A stretch of 64,000 nucleotides of DNA from HRBIN30 sp964534275 (lineage in GTDB: Bacteria > Desulfobacterota > Binatia > HRBIN30): positions 1-64,000 of the forward strand of contig CAZHQG010000013.1 of NCBI GenBank assembly GCA_964534275.1, given 5' to 3'. The position numbers and the translations under genes are program-made. The notes beneath the pieces are model-generated. The model searched no databases, was not told where the DNA came from, and worked only from the letters and a program-made list of their open reading frames with translations. Below, piece after piece: positions 24,895 through 34,234 of the stretch. Every line of letters begins with the position of its first letter. Position 1 is the first letter of the stretch.

Positions 24895-27516
24895 TCACAG
24901 CTCAAGAGCAAAGGAGCGGAGCTGGTGCGGGCGGAGTTCGCATTCGAGGGTCCGGCCGTCGTGAACGAACGTCTGCGCCACGGCGCGCCCGTCTAGACGA
25001 ACGCTCTGGACGCGTGCCACGTCGAAACCAAAGCGGACGCGAGCTCGGAGGCGACGATTCCACGGGTTGAGCAAGCGTAGCCAAAGCACTCGCTTGCCGG
25101 GTGCGGGAAGCAACGCATTCAGCAGCACGTCCTTGGGCTGCACCACGAGAAGCGGCTCGTTGGGTCGAAGCATTGGTGTGTCGCTGCCAAAGACGGCCCA
25201 CAAGCCGGCTGCCAAGTCCACGGCGGCATGGGGATCGACACCACTGCTTAGCGCCAAGCGAGCACGGAGGGTTCCCGGGCACTGCGCGCCAGGCGTGGCG
25301 ATGGTAGGACCGGCAAGCTCCGGTCGCGTCGTGAGGCCTGGCAACGCGAGCCAACCAATGCTGCGAACCAGTGTGATGGCAATCGTTCCGTCATCGAGCA
25401 CTTCAGCTTCCGGCAAGCCTGGGGCGGTAACGGTGAGGCCGTTCGCACTGACGAAGCCTTGGTGGGGAAAGGTCTTCGGTGGAGGGTGGACCCAGCTGGT
25501 CCCGCTCCGCGCTTGCGGTTGCCGTTCGGAGATGTCGAAGGTCGTTGCCGCAAAAAACGTCTGGGCCGGCTGACCGGTAGGAAACAAGAAGCGCAGGCGG
25601 TGGTCGCGGGCAGTGTTGTCCAGGGAAACTTCCATGTCGAGCCGAGGCACTCCGGGAGCGAGGCGCAACTCCACGGAGAGAGGGAGCAGTACCGTAGCGT
25701 CACTCCTCCGATTCCTCTCGGGGGTGAGCCCCTTTGGCAGCCGCAACATCCGATCGATTCGTAGCGTTTGGATTCCGTTGGGGTGGCGGCGCCGCTGCCA
25801 TTCCAAGCTCTCCAACTTCCCGAGACCAGGCACGGGATCGAAATCGTACGTGTCGCCTCGGTCGCCGCAATCTTCCCAGCCGCCGAGCCCGCGGTAGGTG
25901 CGTCCCGAGTTGGCAAACGTGAGATCGAAGGTTCCATCGTCGTTCGCTCGGGTAACGATATGCTCGTTTCGGATTTCGGTGCCGTCGTCCACGATGTCCT
26001 CGAACGTGCTCGTACTGCTGCGCAGTTCTACGCGGACGCATCCGAAAGGCGGCACGTTCCGGGCTACAAATTCGAGTGCACGCGGTGGCGCCTCGAGCTG
26101 GAGGCGCAACCTGGGAGCCTCGGATTCTTCCACCAGTCGAGCGGGCGTGTCGTTCACGAGGAAGCCGGGGGAAGTAACGGTGCTGGCCATGATGGGATGC
26201 AGCGCAAACGTACGCTCTGGATCGCCCCGAAAGCCAAACCACGGATGTGGGTCTAGCGGAAGCCGGACCACATCGGTGCGTTCGTACGCGCTCGGGTTGA
26301 ACACGTAGATGGTCCAAGGTTCCTCCAACGGTGTCTCGCGTGCGGGGGGCAGGCCGGCAAAGCGCTCGAGAACGCGGCGCGTGGTTTCGCGGGCAAGTTC
26401 CTTTGCTCGGGCGAAGCGCGCCGTCATTTGCTCGTGAACGCGGTCTTGCGAGCAGCCACCAATGGAGTCGTGAGCCTGATTTTGCAGGAGGGCACGCCAA
26501 GCCGCGCGGAGCGCGGGTCGCTCGTCCGCTATGCCGAACACCAATGCAAGCGCTGCCCACGGTTCCGCCCAGTGGAGGAGCAGCGTTTCGCAACGACGGT
26601 TCCAGAGCTTCAGCGGCATGCGGCTCGACCACACTCCGGGCAACAAGTTCGCGAAGCGAGCGCCCAGCAACTCCCCGCGGTAGCGAACCGCAGGTTGGGA
26701 CAATGCGGCCGCAAACTGGTCGAGCGTGGCGCGACGCACTTCGGCGCCCAGGCGTTGAGACAACGCGGCCGCGACCATTGCCGTATGTGCCTGAGGAAAT
26801 GCATGGTCGATCCCGTGAAGCAAAAGCACCGCGGGGGATTGGTCCATCGCCCGCAATCGCTCGACCGCTCGCGTCAAGAAGGCCGCAGCCGCATCGGGAT
26901 CCGCAGGCAAACCCGCAGCGTTGAAATACCCTTCTGCCAAGCGGTAGGCGGCGATGGAACTTCCGTCCGGACCTTCCCAAACGTAGGCGAGCGGAAGCGT
27001 ATCTGCCTCGTCTCCGTTGCCGCGCCAATACACGAAGGGACCGAGCCCAAAACCTCGAAAGAGTTGCGGAAACTGCGCTGGATGCCCGAAGGAGTCGGGA
27101 GTGTAGGCAACCCGCGATGGCCGCCCGAACGTTGCAGCAACGCGGCGTCCCTCGAGCAAATTACGCACGTGGGTTTCACCGGCAGGAAGAAGAGAATCCG
27201 GCTGGACGTACCACGGCCCGATCGCCAGGCGACCTTGCCGGCAAAACCGGGTCAGTGTTTCGCGGCGCTCGGGGCGCAGTTCTAGATAATCCTCGACGAC
27301 GATCGACTGCCCATCCAGCACGAAGGCGAAGCCGGGATCTGCGTTTAGCAGGTCGAGGACGGTATCGACCGTATCGACTAGCCGAGCGCGAAACTCTTCG
27401 AATGTGCGGTACCATTCGCGGTCCCAGTGCGTGTGGCTCACGAGGAAGCAGAGTAAGTGCCCAGCAGGGCGCGCCGGCGCTGCATCGCTCGGGTGTTGGT
27501 GCACTGGCCGACCCAT
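24895..27516 (-). CDS. Glycoside hydrolase family 38 alpha-mannosidase
   Basis: The 873-residue protein is a GH38 enzyme. It has SHTHWDREWYRTFEEFR with the first zinc ligands near residue 28, a long N-terminal catalytic domain with YTPDSFGHPAQFPQ holding the likely nucleophile Asp, VLLLHGIDHAFPQ, and ALRAAWRALLQNQAHDSIGG in the helical domain. Large beta-sandwich domains follow. Bacterial GH38 enzymes cleave alpha-mannosides of several linkages. No signal peptide is seen, so it is probably cytoplasmic. It begins four bases after the M16 peptidase stop and ends the operon. Confidence 0.95.
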   Translation of the reverse strand: MGRPVHQHPSDAAPARPAGHLLCFLVSHTHWDREWYRTFEEFRARLVDTVDTVLDLLNADPGFAFVLDGQSIVVEDYLELRPERRETLTRFCRQGRLAIGPWYVQPDSLLPAGETHVRNLLEGRRVAATFGRPSRVAYTPDSFGHPAQFPQLFRGFGLGPFVYWRGNGDEADTLPLAYVWEGPDGSSIAAYRLAEGYFNAAGLPADPDAAAAFLTRAVERLRAMDQSPAVLLLHGIDHAFPQAHTAMVAAALSQRLGAEVRRATLDQFAAALSQPAVRYRGELLGARFANLLPGVWSSRMPLKLWNRRCETLLLHWAEPWAALALVFGIADERPALRAAWRALLQNQAHDSIGGCSQDRVHEQMTARFARAKELARETTRRVLERFAGLPPARETPLEEPWTIYVFNPSAYERTDVVRLPLDPHPWFGFRGDPERTFALHPIMASTVTSPGFLVNDTPARLVEESEAPRLRLQLEAPPRALEFVARNVPPFGCVRVELRSSTSTFEDIVDDGTEIRNEHIVTRANDDGTFDLTFANSGRTYRGLGGWEDCGDRGDTYDFDPVPGLGKLESLEWQRRRHPNGIQTLRIDRMLRLPKGLTPERNRRSDATVLLPLSVELRLAPGVPRLDMEVSLDNTARDHRLRFLFPTGQPAQTFFAATTFDISERQPQARSGTSWVHPPPKTFPHQGFVSANGLTVTAPGLPEAEVLDDGTIAITLVRSIGWLALPGLTTRPELAGPTIATPGAQCPGTLRARLALSSGVDPHAAVDLAAGLWAVFGSDTPMLRPNEPLLVVQPKDVLLNALLPAPGKRVLWLRLLNPWNRRLRARVRFGFDVARVQSVRLDGRAVAQTFVHDGRTLECELRPHQLRSFALEL

Positions 27517-27519
27517 TGT

Positions 27520-28761
27520 TCAAGTCAGGAGGGCAAACAGACGGCGCCCGTTCCACACGCGCCGCCAGGCGGCGGAGGCTGTTTCACACGAAATGGCGTT
27601 GAGCAGATCACAGGCTTCCTCGGGGAGCGGAAATCCCAGAACCGTGTCTTCTGCCAGGGCGACGGCGCGGTCGATGAGGCTATCGTTCAGCAGTGTGTAA
27701 TTCAGCCGGAGTTTTTTGCGGGCGCGGGCGACCTCGTCGGCGGAAAATCCCCCAGTTGCGGCCTCCTCGCACACCTTTTCGATCGCCTCTTGCAGACGAG
27801 GAACTTGGCGGGACGGACAACTCGCGCCGATGATCAACACGGCCCAGTCGGGTCCCCAGCTCGAGCCTGTTTCCAGCATGTACCCTAACCCCAGTCGGCC
27901 GCGAATTTCGCGAAACAAACGCGTATCGGGCAGATCGCCAAGAATCTCCAGCGCCAGGGCGCTCGCGAGAAAGTCGCTCGGGGATGCTGGCGCCTCCAAC
28001 AATAAATGGACGAATCCTTCCGAGCCGCGGTTTTGCCGGCGTAGGATTCCCGAGCGCCCTGCCCAAACCCTTGGGGGAGGCGGTGCCGGTTTCGGGGTTG
28101 CGTGGAAACTCTGCTCGATCGCGCGCGCAACCCGGTCGACCTTGGCCCCGCCAATCACGGCAATGGCAGTGGCCGGATGCACAAAGTGGCGGTCGATAAA
28201 CGCCCGAACTTGCTCCGGCGTCAGGGATTTGATGCTACTCGCGGTGCCCGTCACCGGGTGGCTGATTCCCCCGCCGAAGAATTTGCACAGAGCTTCTTCT
28301 TCCAGTGCGTGAACCGGATCGCTTTGGTAGCCGCGGATCTCGTCGAGCACCACGCTCCGCTCGACACGAACTCTCTCCGCGTCCGCGCGCGTGTTGTAGT
28401 ACTGATCGGCCAGCAGCGCCACCGCCCGCTCGACGTCTTGGTTCAGGCACTCGAACGTCAGGGTGATGGTTTCGTAGCGGGTGACGGCGTTGTGTTGGCC
28501 TCCAAGTTCAGCCGCGAGACAATTGAGTTCTTCCGCGCTCAGCCGGTCGGTCCCTTGGAAAAGCATGTGCTCCGTAAAGTGCGCCAAACCAGGGTGATCG
28601 CCATCGAAGCGTGCCCCGGCGCGCACACTCAGCGCAATCGCGGTCAGGGGTGCGCGGTGGTGTTCGATGTGCAGCTGCAACCCGCGGTGCTCTGCCCGAT
28701 ATTGGCTGCGGGAAGCTCGGGCCGTAGAGGTGGAGATTTGCAAGCGCCGAGACCCGATCAC
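27520..28761 (-). CDS. M16-family zinc metallopeptidase
   Basis: The 413-residue protein carries the inverted zinc motif HFTEH (His61, Glu64, His65) and the downstream Glu141 in RSVVLDEIRG, as expected for the active half of M16 peptidases. The second domain (VRAFIDRHFVHPATAIAVIGG, LGLGYMLETGSSWG) is also present. No signal peptide is clear, so it is probably cytoplasmic, like the pitrilysin-related processing proteases. Its GTG overlaps the pyrE stop by four bases, which implies coupled translation. Confidence 0.93.
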   Translation of the reverse strand: MIGSRRLQISTSTARASRSQYRAEHRGLQLHIEHHRAPLTAIALSVRAGARFDGDHPGLAHFTEHMLFQGTDRLSAEELNCLAAELGGQHNAVTRYETITLTFECLNQDVERAVALLADQYYNTRADAERVRVERSVVLDEIRGYQSDPVHALEEEALCKFFGGGISHPVTGTASSIKSLTPEQVRAFIDRHFVHPATAIAVIGGAKVDRVARAIEQSFHATPKPAPPPPRVWAGRSGILRRQNRGSEGFVHLLLEAPASPSDFLASALALEILGDLPDTRLFREIRGRLGLGYMLETGSSWGPDWAVLIIGASCPSRQVPRLQEAIEKVCEEAATGGFSADEVARARKKLRLNYTLLNDSLIDRAVALAEDTVLGFPLPEEACDLLNAISCETASAAWRRVWNGRRLFALLT

Positions 28762-29360
28762 GACCCTTCCAAAAAGCGCAGAGAGGTCTCGTAGTCGGCG
28801 CTGGTTAGGAAGCCAACTTCACGCAGCTCTTGCAACAAGACCCTCATGGTCACGAGGCAACGCAGCTCGATGCCCTCCGCTGCCAATGCGTTCTCCGTAC
28901 CCACGCGTCGATCTACGACAACCAGCACGTGATGGACCACCAACCCTGCTGCACGCAACGGGGCAATCGCTTCGAGCTTCGCTCCTCCGGTGGTGATCAC
29001 ATCGTCCACGACCAACGCCACCTGGCCAGGGGAAAACCGGCCTTCGACGGTCCGCTCCGTGCCATAATTCTTGGCTTCTTTGCGCGCGTACACGAGCGGC
29101 TTGTCGGCCGCTAGGGACATGGCGACCCCCAACGGTAAGCCGGCATACGGAATTGCGGCAATGCAGTCGTAAGGAATTTCTTTCGCTGCGGCGGCAAGCC
29201 ACGATCCTAGGCGGCGTAACGCTTCCGGGAAGCCGATCACACCTCGCAAATCAACGTAGAACGGCGACTCCCGGCCATCTTTCAACCGGAAGCGCCCGAA
29301 TCGAACGGCTTGGATGTCCGCCAAGAGGAGGGCAACGTCACGCGCGCTCGGTTTCTTCAT
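28758..29360 (-). CDS. pyrE: Orotate phosphoribosyltransferase
   Basis: The 200-residue protein is the fifth enzyme of pyrimidine synthesis, making OMP from orotate and PRPP. It has FGRFRLKDGRESPFYVDLR, ALSLAADKP-like AMSLAADKPLVYARKEAKNYG, and the PRPP-binding loop VALVVDDVITTGGAKLEA. The length is normal. The ATG at 29360 is used because it starts the family's N-terminal helix; upstream codons belong to the preceding gene, whose TGA overlaps this ATG. The operon with a surface protein, a peptidase and a mannosidase is not a usual setting for pyrE. Confidence 0.95.
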   Translation of the reverse strand: MKKPSARDVALLLADIQAVRFGRFRLKDGRESPFYVDLRGVIGFPEALRRLGSWLAAAAKEIPYDCIAAIPYAGLPLGVAMSLAADKPLVYARKEAKNYGTERTVEGRFSPGQVALVVDDVITTGGAKLEAIAPLRAAGLVVHHVLVVVDRRVGTENALAAEGIELRCLVTMRVLLQELREVGFLTSADYETSLRFLEGS

Positions 29361-31108
29361 CGTCGCGCCAAGCGCTTTCGCCACCACCAGACCGCCAGGG
29401 GTGCCAGCGCCCACCCGGAGGCGGGACCACTGGAGGGCCGACCGCTTTGGGGGTCTACGCGGCAACTGCAGCCGTCGCCACCACCACCGCCTCCTCCGCT
29501 GCTCGTGGGCGACGGGGTCACCGCACCCGTTGTCCGTGTCGCCGTCGGAGCTGGCGTCACGACGGTCGCCGTCGCAGTGGGCGATCGCTCGTGCGTGGGT
29601 GTGGGTGCAGGTGGCGAGGTTGGGGTGAGCGACGGCTCTCTCGTGGGGGAAGGTGACGGCGTCGCCGTTGGTCTTGGGGTGTCGGTCGCAGTGGGAGTTG
29701 GCTCGGGTGTAGGAGTGTCTTCCGGTGTGGGCTCCACGGGGGTTGGGGTCACGCCGCCTGGCGGCTTGCCGAACATGGGGTTGCTCACCAGATACGCGTC
29801 GACGCGGCTGTCGGTATCCGAAGGAGATAGTCGCGCGGCAGACAAGAAGACGACACGACTGCCATCGGCACTGATACTGGGTGCATAGCTGTCGCCGTCG
29901 GGGGCACCGCCTCCAGATGGGCGGCTAAGCAAGCGGACCTCGCCATCCGTGAGGTCGACCACGAACACGTCCTCTCCTGGCCAAAGGTCGTCACTGGTGA
30001 GGTTCGTCGCGCTCGACTGAAACACGAGAAAACGTCCTTCACGGTCGAGGCTCGGAGAAACGCTGGGGGCGTTCGCGATGTCTCCGCTTTGGTTTCGGCT
30101 CACGAGGCGGGTGGTTCCTTCCGTGCGATCGCGGAGAAAAATCTGGGATTGCCGCCCCGTATCGCCATCGAGGTTCGTAGCTCGGGAGGTGAACGCGACG
30201 AAGCGGCCATCCCCACTGAGAGCGAGCGTAGCCAGCTCTGCCTGGCTGGGTCCGTTTGCTTCGCTCCCGTCGGTTGCGACGCTCGCGCGCTCGATCGTAC
30301 CCGCGCAACGATCTCGCACGAAGACGTCGCGTGCTTGGTTTCGGTCGCGCTCGACCAAGTTTGTCGCATCCGAGAAAAAAGCCACGATGCATCCATCGGT
30401 GCTGATCGCGGGACCGGCACTCGGGCCGTTTGCCGTGCGGACTTCTGTGGCCCCAAGTCGAGTCAGCGTCACTGCTTCGATGGAACCCGTGACCCGGTCG
30501 AGCACGAACACGTCGCTTGCCTCGTTGCGGTCGTTCTCGACAAAATCGTCGGATTGCGAGGCAAAAGCGATCCAGCGTGCATCAGGGGACGAGGCTGGCG
30601 GAAGATCCGGAACGGTGCCGCCACCCAGACCCTCATTCACCAAGGTCAACACGGTCGTGCGGCGCAATGTTCGGTCGAACAAAAACAAGTCGGGCGTGCG
30701 GTTGAAGTCGCCAGTGACCAAGTTGTTTGCGGCCGAACCAAACACCGCGAGGTTGCCGTCGTCGGATAGCACCCCTGGATAACTGCCGTCGTTCGGATCC
30801 CGGCCGAGGAAGGAGATACTCACCCGCTCCTTGGTTCCGGCGGCAAGGTCCACGACAAAAACGTCGCTTTTGCCATTGCGATCCCCCTCGACCAGGTTGC
30901 TCGCCTGCGTGAGCAGCAGCACGACGTCGCCATTCGCGTTTGGCCTCGCGAACAAGATGTCCGCGTCCAAGGCTCCGCCGCCTGCCGGCTCGCTCACACG
31001 CAACAGCTCCTCGCTGAGAGCCGTTGCCGCGAACACACCAACCAGAGCTGTGCTTCCAAGCAGGCACGTCACAGCCCGCCACACGTTCCCCATCCAGACT
31101 CGCTCCAT
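29357..31108 (-). CDS. Exported TolB/PD40-type beta-propeller protein with MYXO-CTERM-like anchor
   Basis: The 583-residue protein starts with a signal peptide (AVTCLLGSTALVGVFAATALS). Residues about 30-440 hold roughly six propeller-like repeats, each with a pattern such as VAFFSDATNLVERDRNQARDVFVRD split over short strands. A Thr/Pro-rich linker of about 80 residues follows (TPTPEPTPTATDTPRPTATP type). The tail has Gly-rich sequence, DGCSC, a weak membrane segment (WALAPLAVWWW) and RKRLARR. That tripartite end resembles MYXO-CTERM, whose Cys is processed and anchored at the cell surface. GGAGGG lies before the ATG. Its stop overlaps pyrE by four bases. Confidence 0.85.
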   Translation of the reverse strand: MERVWMGNVWRAVTCLLGSTALVGVFAATALSEELLRVSEPAGGGALDADILFARPNANGDVVLLLTQASNLVEGDRNGKSDVFVVDLAAGTKERVSISFLGRDPNDGSYPGVLSDDGNLAVFGSAANNLVTGDFNRTPDLFLFDRTLRRTTVLTLVNEGLGGGTVPDLPPASSPDARWIAFASQSDDFVENDRNEASDVFVLDRVTGSIEAVTLTRLGATEVRTANGPSAGPAISTDGCIVAFFSDATNLVERDRNQARDVFVRDRCAGTIERASVATDGSEANGPSQAELATLALSGDGRFVAFTSRATNLDGDTGRQSQIFLRDRTEGTTRLVSRNQSGDIANAPSVSPSLDREGRFLVFQSSATNLTSDDLWPGEDVFVVDLTDGEVRLLSRPSGGGAPDGDSYAPSISADGSRVVFLSAARLSPSDTDSRVDAYLVSNPMFGKPPGGVTPTPVEPTPEDTPTPEPTPTATDTPRPTATPSPSPTREPSLTPTSPPAPTPTHERSPTATATVVTPAPTATRTTGAVTPSPTSSGGGGGGGDGCSCRVDPQSGRPSSGPASGWALAPLAVWWWRKRLARR

Positions 31109-31200
31109 CCGCGTCCCTCCAAGGCAAGCGCCGCATAGCACAGGTGGAGTCAGTCGAACAACGTGGCAGAGTGGCGGAAACAAGCTACAAGGCTGCCACG

Positions 31201-32190
31201 ATGTTGGATGCGGATGCTCGACCCTCAGCACTTGCCGATGACGACCGGCAGAGCTCCGCGGGGCCGGCGCTTCGGGTTGACGATGTTGCGCACCAATATG
31301 GACAGCGCTGGGCTCTTCGGGGCGTGAGCTTCACAGTGGCGCAGGGGGAGATCTTTGCCTTGCTGGGACCCAACGGCGGCGGCAAGACAACGTTGTTTCG
31401 CATCTTGTCGACTCTCTTGGCCCCCACGCGCGGATCGGCGGCGATCTTGGGGATCCCGCTGCACGCTGTGCGGCGCGTGCGAGAGCAACTGGGCGTGGTG
31501 TTCCAACAGCCTGCGTTGGACGTGAAGTTGACCGTGTGGGAGAACCTAATCTCCCACGCGCATCTGTACGGTTTACGGGGGGCGGACGTCTCGCAGCGTG
31601 CGCTCCAGTTGCTCGAACGCTTTGGGATCGCTGACCGGCGCAAGGAATTGGCAGAGCGGTTATCGGGTGGTTTGCAGCGACGGGTGGAGCTGGCCAAGTG
31701 TTTGCTGCACCGACCGCGCGTGCTGCTACTCGACGAGCCCAGCACCGGCCTCGACCCTGGAGCGCGGCGCGAGTTCTTTGCGTTGCTGCAGGAGCTGCGG
31801 AGTCGGGACGGACTCACGGTGGTGCTGACCACGCACTTTATGGAGGAGGCCGATCGCTGCGATCGAGTTGGCATTCTCCACCAAGGGCAGCTTGTTGCCC
31901 TTGGCACGCCCGCGGAACTCAAGGGCGAAGTTGGCGGCGATGTCTTGGTGATCCATGTAGAAAACGCTGAACAGGTACGCCGCGAGATCGAACAGGTGTT
32001 CGGTCTGTCCGCCCGGGTTGTCGATGGTTCCGTACGGATCGAGCATCCCGAGGCGGAAGAGTGGGTGGCGCGCTTGGTGAAGCACTTTGGCGACGCCATC
32101 ACGCTCATCAGCTACGGTCGGCCGACGCTGGAGGACGTTTTTATTCACCACACCGGCCAGCGTTTCTGGGCGGGCGAGTCGAGGGAGTAA
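31201..32190 (+). CDS. ABC-2 type exporter ATP-binding protein
   Basis: The 329-residue protein has Walker A GPNGGGKTT, the Q-loop region GVVFQQPALD, the signature LSGGLQRRVELAKCLL, Walker B VLLLDEPSTGLDP and the switch His in VLTTHFMEEADRC. The C-terminal extension, with a DrrA-like end, is typical of ABC-2 exporters. The ATG at 31201 precedes the conserved fold; the longer upstream frame crosses the promoter region shared with the divergent beta-propeller gene. It drives the permease encoded nine bases downstream. The substrate is unknown. Confidence 0.93.
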   Translation: MLDADARPSALADDDRQSSAGPALRVDDVAHQYGQRWALRGVSFTVAQGEIFALLGPNGGGKTTLFRILSTLLAPTRGSAAILGIPLHAVRRVREQLGVVFQQPALDVKLTVWENLISHAHLYGLRGADVSQRALQLLERFGIADRRKELAERLSGGLQRRVELAKCLLHRPRVLLLDEPSTGLDPGARREFFALLQELRSRDGLTVVLTTHFMEEADRCDRVGILHQGQLVALGTPAELKGEVGGDVLVIHVENAEQVRREIEQVFGLSARVVDGSVRIEHPEAEEWVARLVKHFGDAITLISYGRPTLEDVFIHHTGQRFWAGESRE

Positions 32191-32199
32191 GGAGCAACG

Positions 32200-32979
32200 A
32201 TGAAATGGTTCTTGCCTGTGTGGGGATTGTGGTGGCGCGAAATGGTGCGCTTTGTGCGCCAGCGCAGTCGCTTGACTGGCGCCTTACTGCAGCCGCTAGT
32301 TTTCTGGGGGTTGCTTGGCGGCGGACTGAACGCCTCGTTCCGACCAGCGGGAGCTGGGTCGGGGCTCTCTTACATGACCTACTTTTACCCCGGCACCATC
32401 GTACTGGTGCTGCTCTTCACGGCGATCTTTGCGACCATTTCCACCGTCGAAGACCGGAAGTCGGGATTTCTGCAAGCCGTGTTTGTTGCGCCCGTGTCGC
32501 GCCCTGCGGTGGTGTTGGGGCAAGCGCTGGGCTCGACGACACTGGCAACTGCGCAAGCGGGATTGATGCTGGTGTTCGCTCCTTTCGTTGCGGTTCCGTT
32601 GAGCGCCGGAATGCTGCCAGTCACGCTCCTCGTGTTGGTGCTCCTCGCGCTCGCGCTGAGTTCCTTGGGTCTGACCATTGCCTGGAGGATGGACTCCACG
32701 CAGGGATTTCACGCGGTCATGAACCTTCTGTTGCTCCCGTTGTGGTTTCTATCGGGGGCGTTTTTCCCGTTGGCTGGGGCGCCGTGGCCGATCCGATGGT
32801 TGATGGAAGCCAACCCTCTCATGTACGGAGTGGCAGCGCTCCGGTACAGCCTGTACTGGAGCGGCGATATACCCGTTGCTGACTTGCCGCCGTTTCGCTT
32901 AGCGCTGGCTGTGACCGTGCTCTTTTGCGCGGGAGCGTTTTTCCTCGCTGTCAAGAGCGCGGAGCGGCGCCTGCAGTAA
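32200..32979 (+). CDS. ABC-2 type exporter permease
   Basis: The 259-residue protein has about six membrane segments and the ABC2_membrane pattern: LTGALLQPLVFWGLLGGGLNAS, MTYFYPGTIVLVLLFTAIFAT, and near the end LWFLSGAFFPLAGAPWPIRWLMEANPLMYG, a known feature of NodJ/DrrB-type permeases split here over two helices. AGGAG lies before the ATG. It should form the inner-membrane channel with the preceding ATPase. It converges on hemW. Confidence 0.92.
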   Translation: MKWFLPVWGLWWREMVRFVRQRSRLTGALLQPLVFWGLLGGGLNASFRPAGAGSGLSYMTYFYPGTIVLVLLFTAIFATISTVEDRKSGFLQAVFVAPVSRPAVVLGQALGSTTLATAQAGLMLVFAPFVAVPLSAGMLPVTLLVLVLLALALSSLGLTIAWRMDSTQGFHAVMNLLLLPLWFLSGAFFPLAGAPWPIRWLMEANPLMYGVAALRYSLYWSGDIPVADLPPFRLALAVTVLFCAGAFFLAVKSAERRLQ

Positions 32980-33004
32980 GCCGCGGAGCGCGCTCGGCGC
33001 ACTT

Positions 33005-34234
33005 TTAGAGGAAGTGCGCAAACACGCTGTCGGCAAGCAGCGTTCCCCGCGAAGACAGGCGCCATCCTTGCGCCGTCGCCTCGAGCAAACCCGACCCTTC
33101 AAGCTCAGCGATCACCGGGAAGTCTTCCTCGAGCCTTTGCCCGAAGCGGCGGCAATATTCGGCCGCGTTCACGCCGTCCACGCAACGAAGTGCGAGGAAG
33201 ACGAACTCTCCTGCTGCCGTTTTGCGGTCGCGATGCTCCACTGCGACCCGCGCGTGCCCCCGCTCCTCGACTGCCCGCAAGTAGCGGTGTGGTGCTCGCT
33301 CGTTTGCCCAGCGGTATCCCCAACCGTGCAGGCCGCCACGCGGTTGAAAACCATGGGCACCGGCGCCAACGCCAACGTAGGCCGAACTTTTCCAGTACCC
33401 GAGGTTGTGACGACAGGCGGCATGGCGCCGGGCGTAGTTTGAGATTTCGTAGCGTTCGTACCCGCGTGCGCTCAGGTAGTGCTCGGTGAGCTGAAAGAGT
33501 TGGATTTCGGTGTCCTCGCCTACCGGGACAAGCCGGCCGTTGCGGCGCCACGCGGCAAATGGAGTTCCCTCTTCGTAGGTCAGGTTGTACGCGGAGATGT
33601 GCGTTGGCCCCAGGGCGCAGGCCTGACGTAGGTCGTCTTCCCACTCCGCTTCGGTTTGTCCGGGCAACGCGTAGATGAGGTCGACGTTCAGGTTCGTGAA
33701 CCCACTTCGCGAAGCTGCTTCCACTGCGGCAATGGCTTCCGTCGCGGAGTGGATGCGGCCAAGCAGCGCGAGGTACTTCGGCTGAAACGATTGCACGCCA
33801 AAGCTCAGGCGGTTGATTCCGGCCGCACGCAAGGCGGCAAGCTTGGGGAAATCTACCGTGCCAGGGTTCGCTTCGATGGTGACCTCTACGTCACTCGGGA
33901 GGCCCCATAGCTGCTCGATACGTTCCAGAATCCGTTCGAATGATCGAGGGGCGAACAGCGAGGGCGTGCCACCGCCAAAGTACACGCTCGAAATGTGCGC
34001 GCCGGAAAAGACCTCGTCCTGAGCGTACGTTGCGAGTTCGCGCTCCAGCGCCGCGACGTATTCAGCTTCGGGCCACGCGCTAGCGGCCACACTGTTGAAG
34101 TCGCAGTACGGACACTTCGACAGGCAGTACGGGATGTGGAGGTAGATGCCGATCCCCTGCTCTACTGTGTCCGTCTGTTCGGGAGTGCTGGAGGGAGCCG
34201 ACTGGCCAGCGCGCTCAGGCAGTCCGTGCATCAC
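33005..34234 (-). CDS. hemW: Radical SAM heme chaperone HemW
   Basis: The 409-residue protein has the 4Fe-4S radical SAM motif YCLSKCPYCDF (Cys37, Cys41, Cys44), the GGGTPSLF motif, VTIEANPGTVD and RLSFGVQSF. The Cys-x3-Cys-x2-Cys form without a further adjacent Cys favours HemW, which delivers heme, over HemN, the oxygen-independent coproporphyrinogen dehydrogenase. The C-terminal HemN-like domain is complete. The ATG overlaps the lexA stop by four bases, so translation is coupled to lexA. Confidence 0.92.
   Translation of the reverse strand: MMHGLPERAGQSAPSSTPEQTDTVEQGIGIYLHIPYCLSKCPYCDFNSVAASAWPEAEYVAALERELATYAQDEVFSGAHISSVYFGGGTPSLFAPRSFERILERIEQLWGLPSDVEVTIEANPGTVDFPKLAALRAAGINRLSFGVQSFQPKYLALLGRIHSATEAIAAVEAASRSGFTNLNVDLIYALPGQTEAEWEDDLRQACALGPTHISAYNLTYEEGTPFAAWRRNGRLVPVGEDTEIQLFQLTEHYLSARGYERYEISNYARRHAACRHNLGYWKSSAYVGVGAGAHGFQPRGGLHGWGYRWANERAPHRYLRAVEERGHARVAVEHRDRKTAAGEFVFLALRCVDGVNAAEYCRRFGQRLEEDFPVIAELEGSGLLEATAQGWRLSSRGTLLADSVFAHFL

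Noticed and set aside
29310..29888. Plus-strand Gly/Val-rich open frame of 192 residues
   Set aside because: It mirrors the Thr/Pro-rich linker and tail of the beta-propeller protein on the other strand. The composition is explained by that linker.
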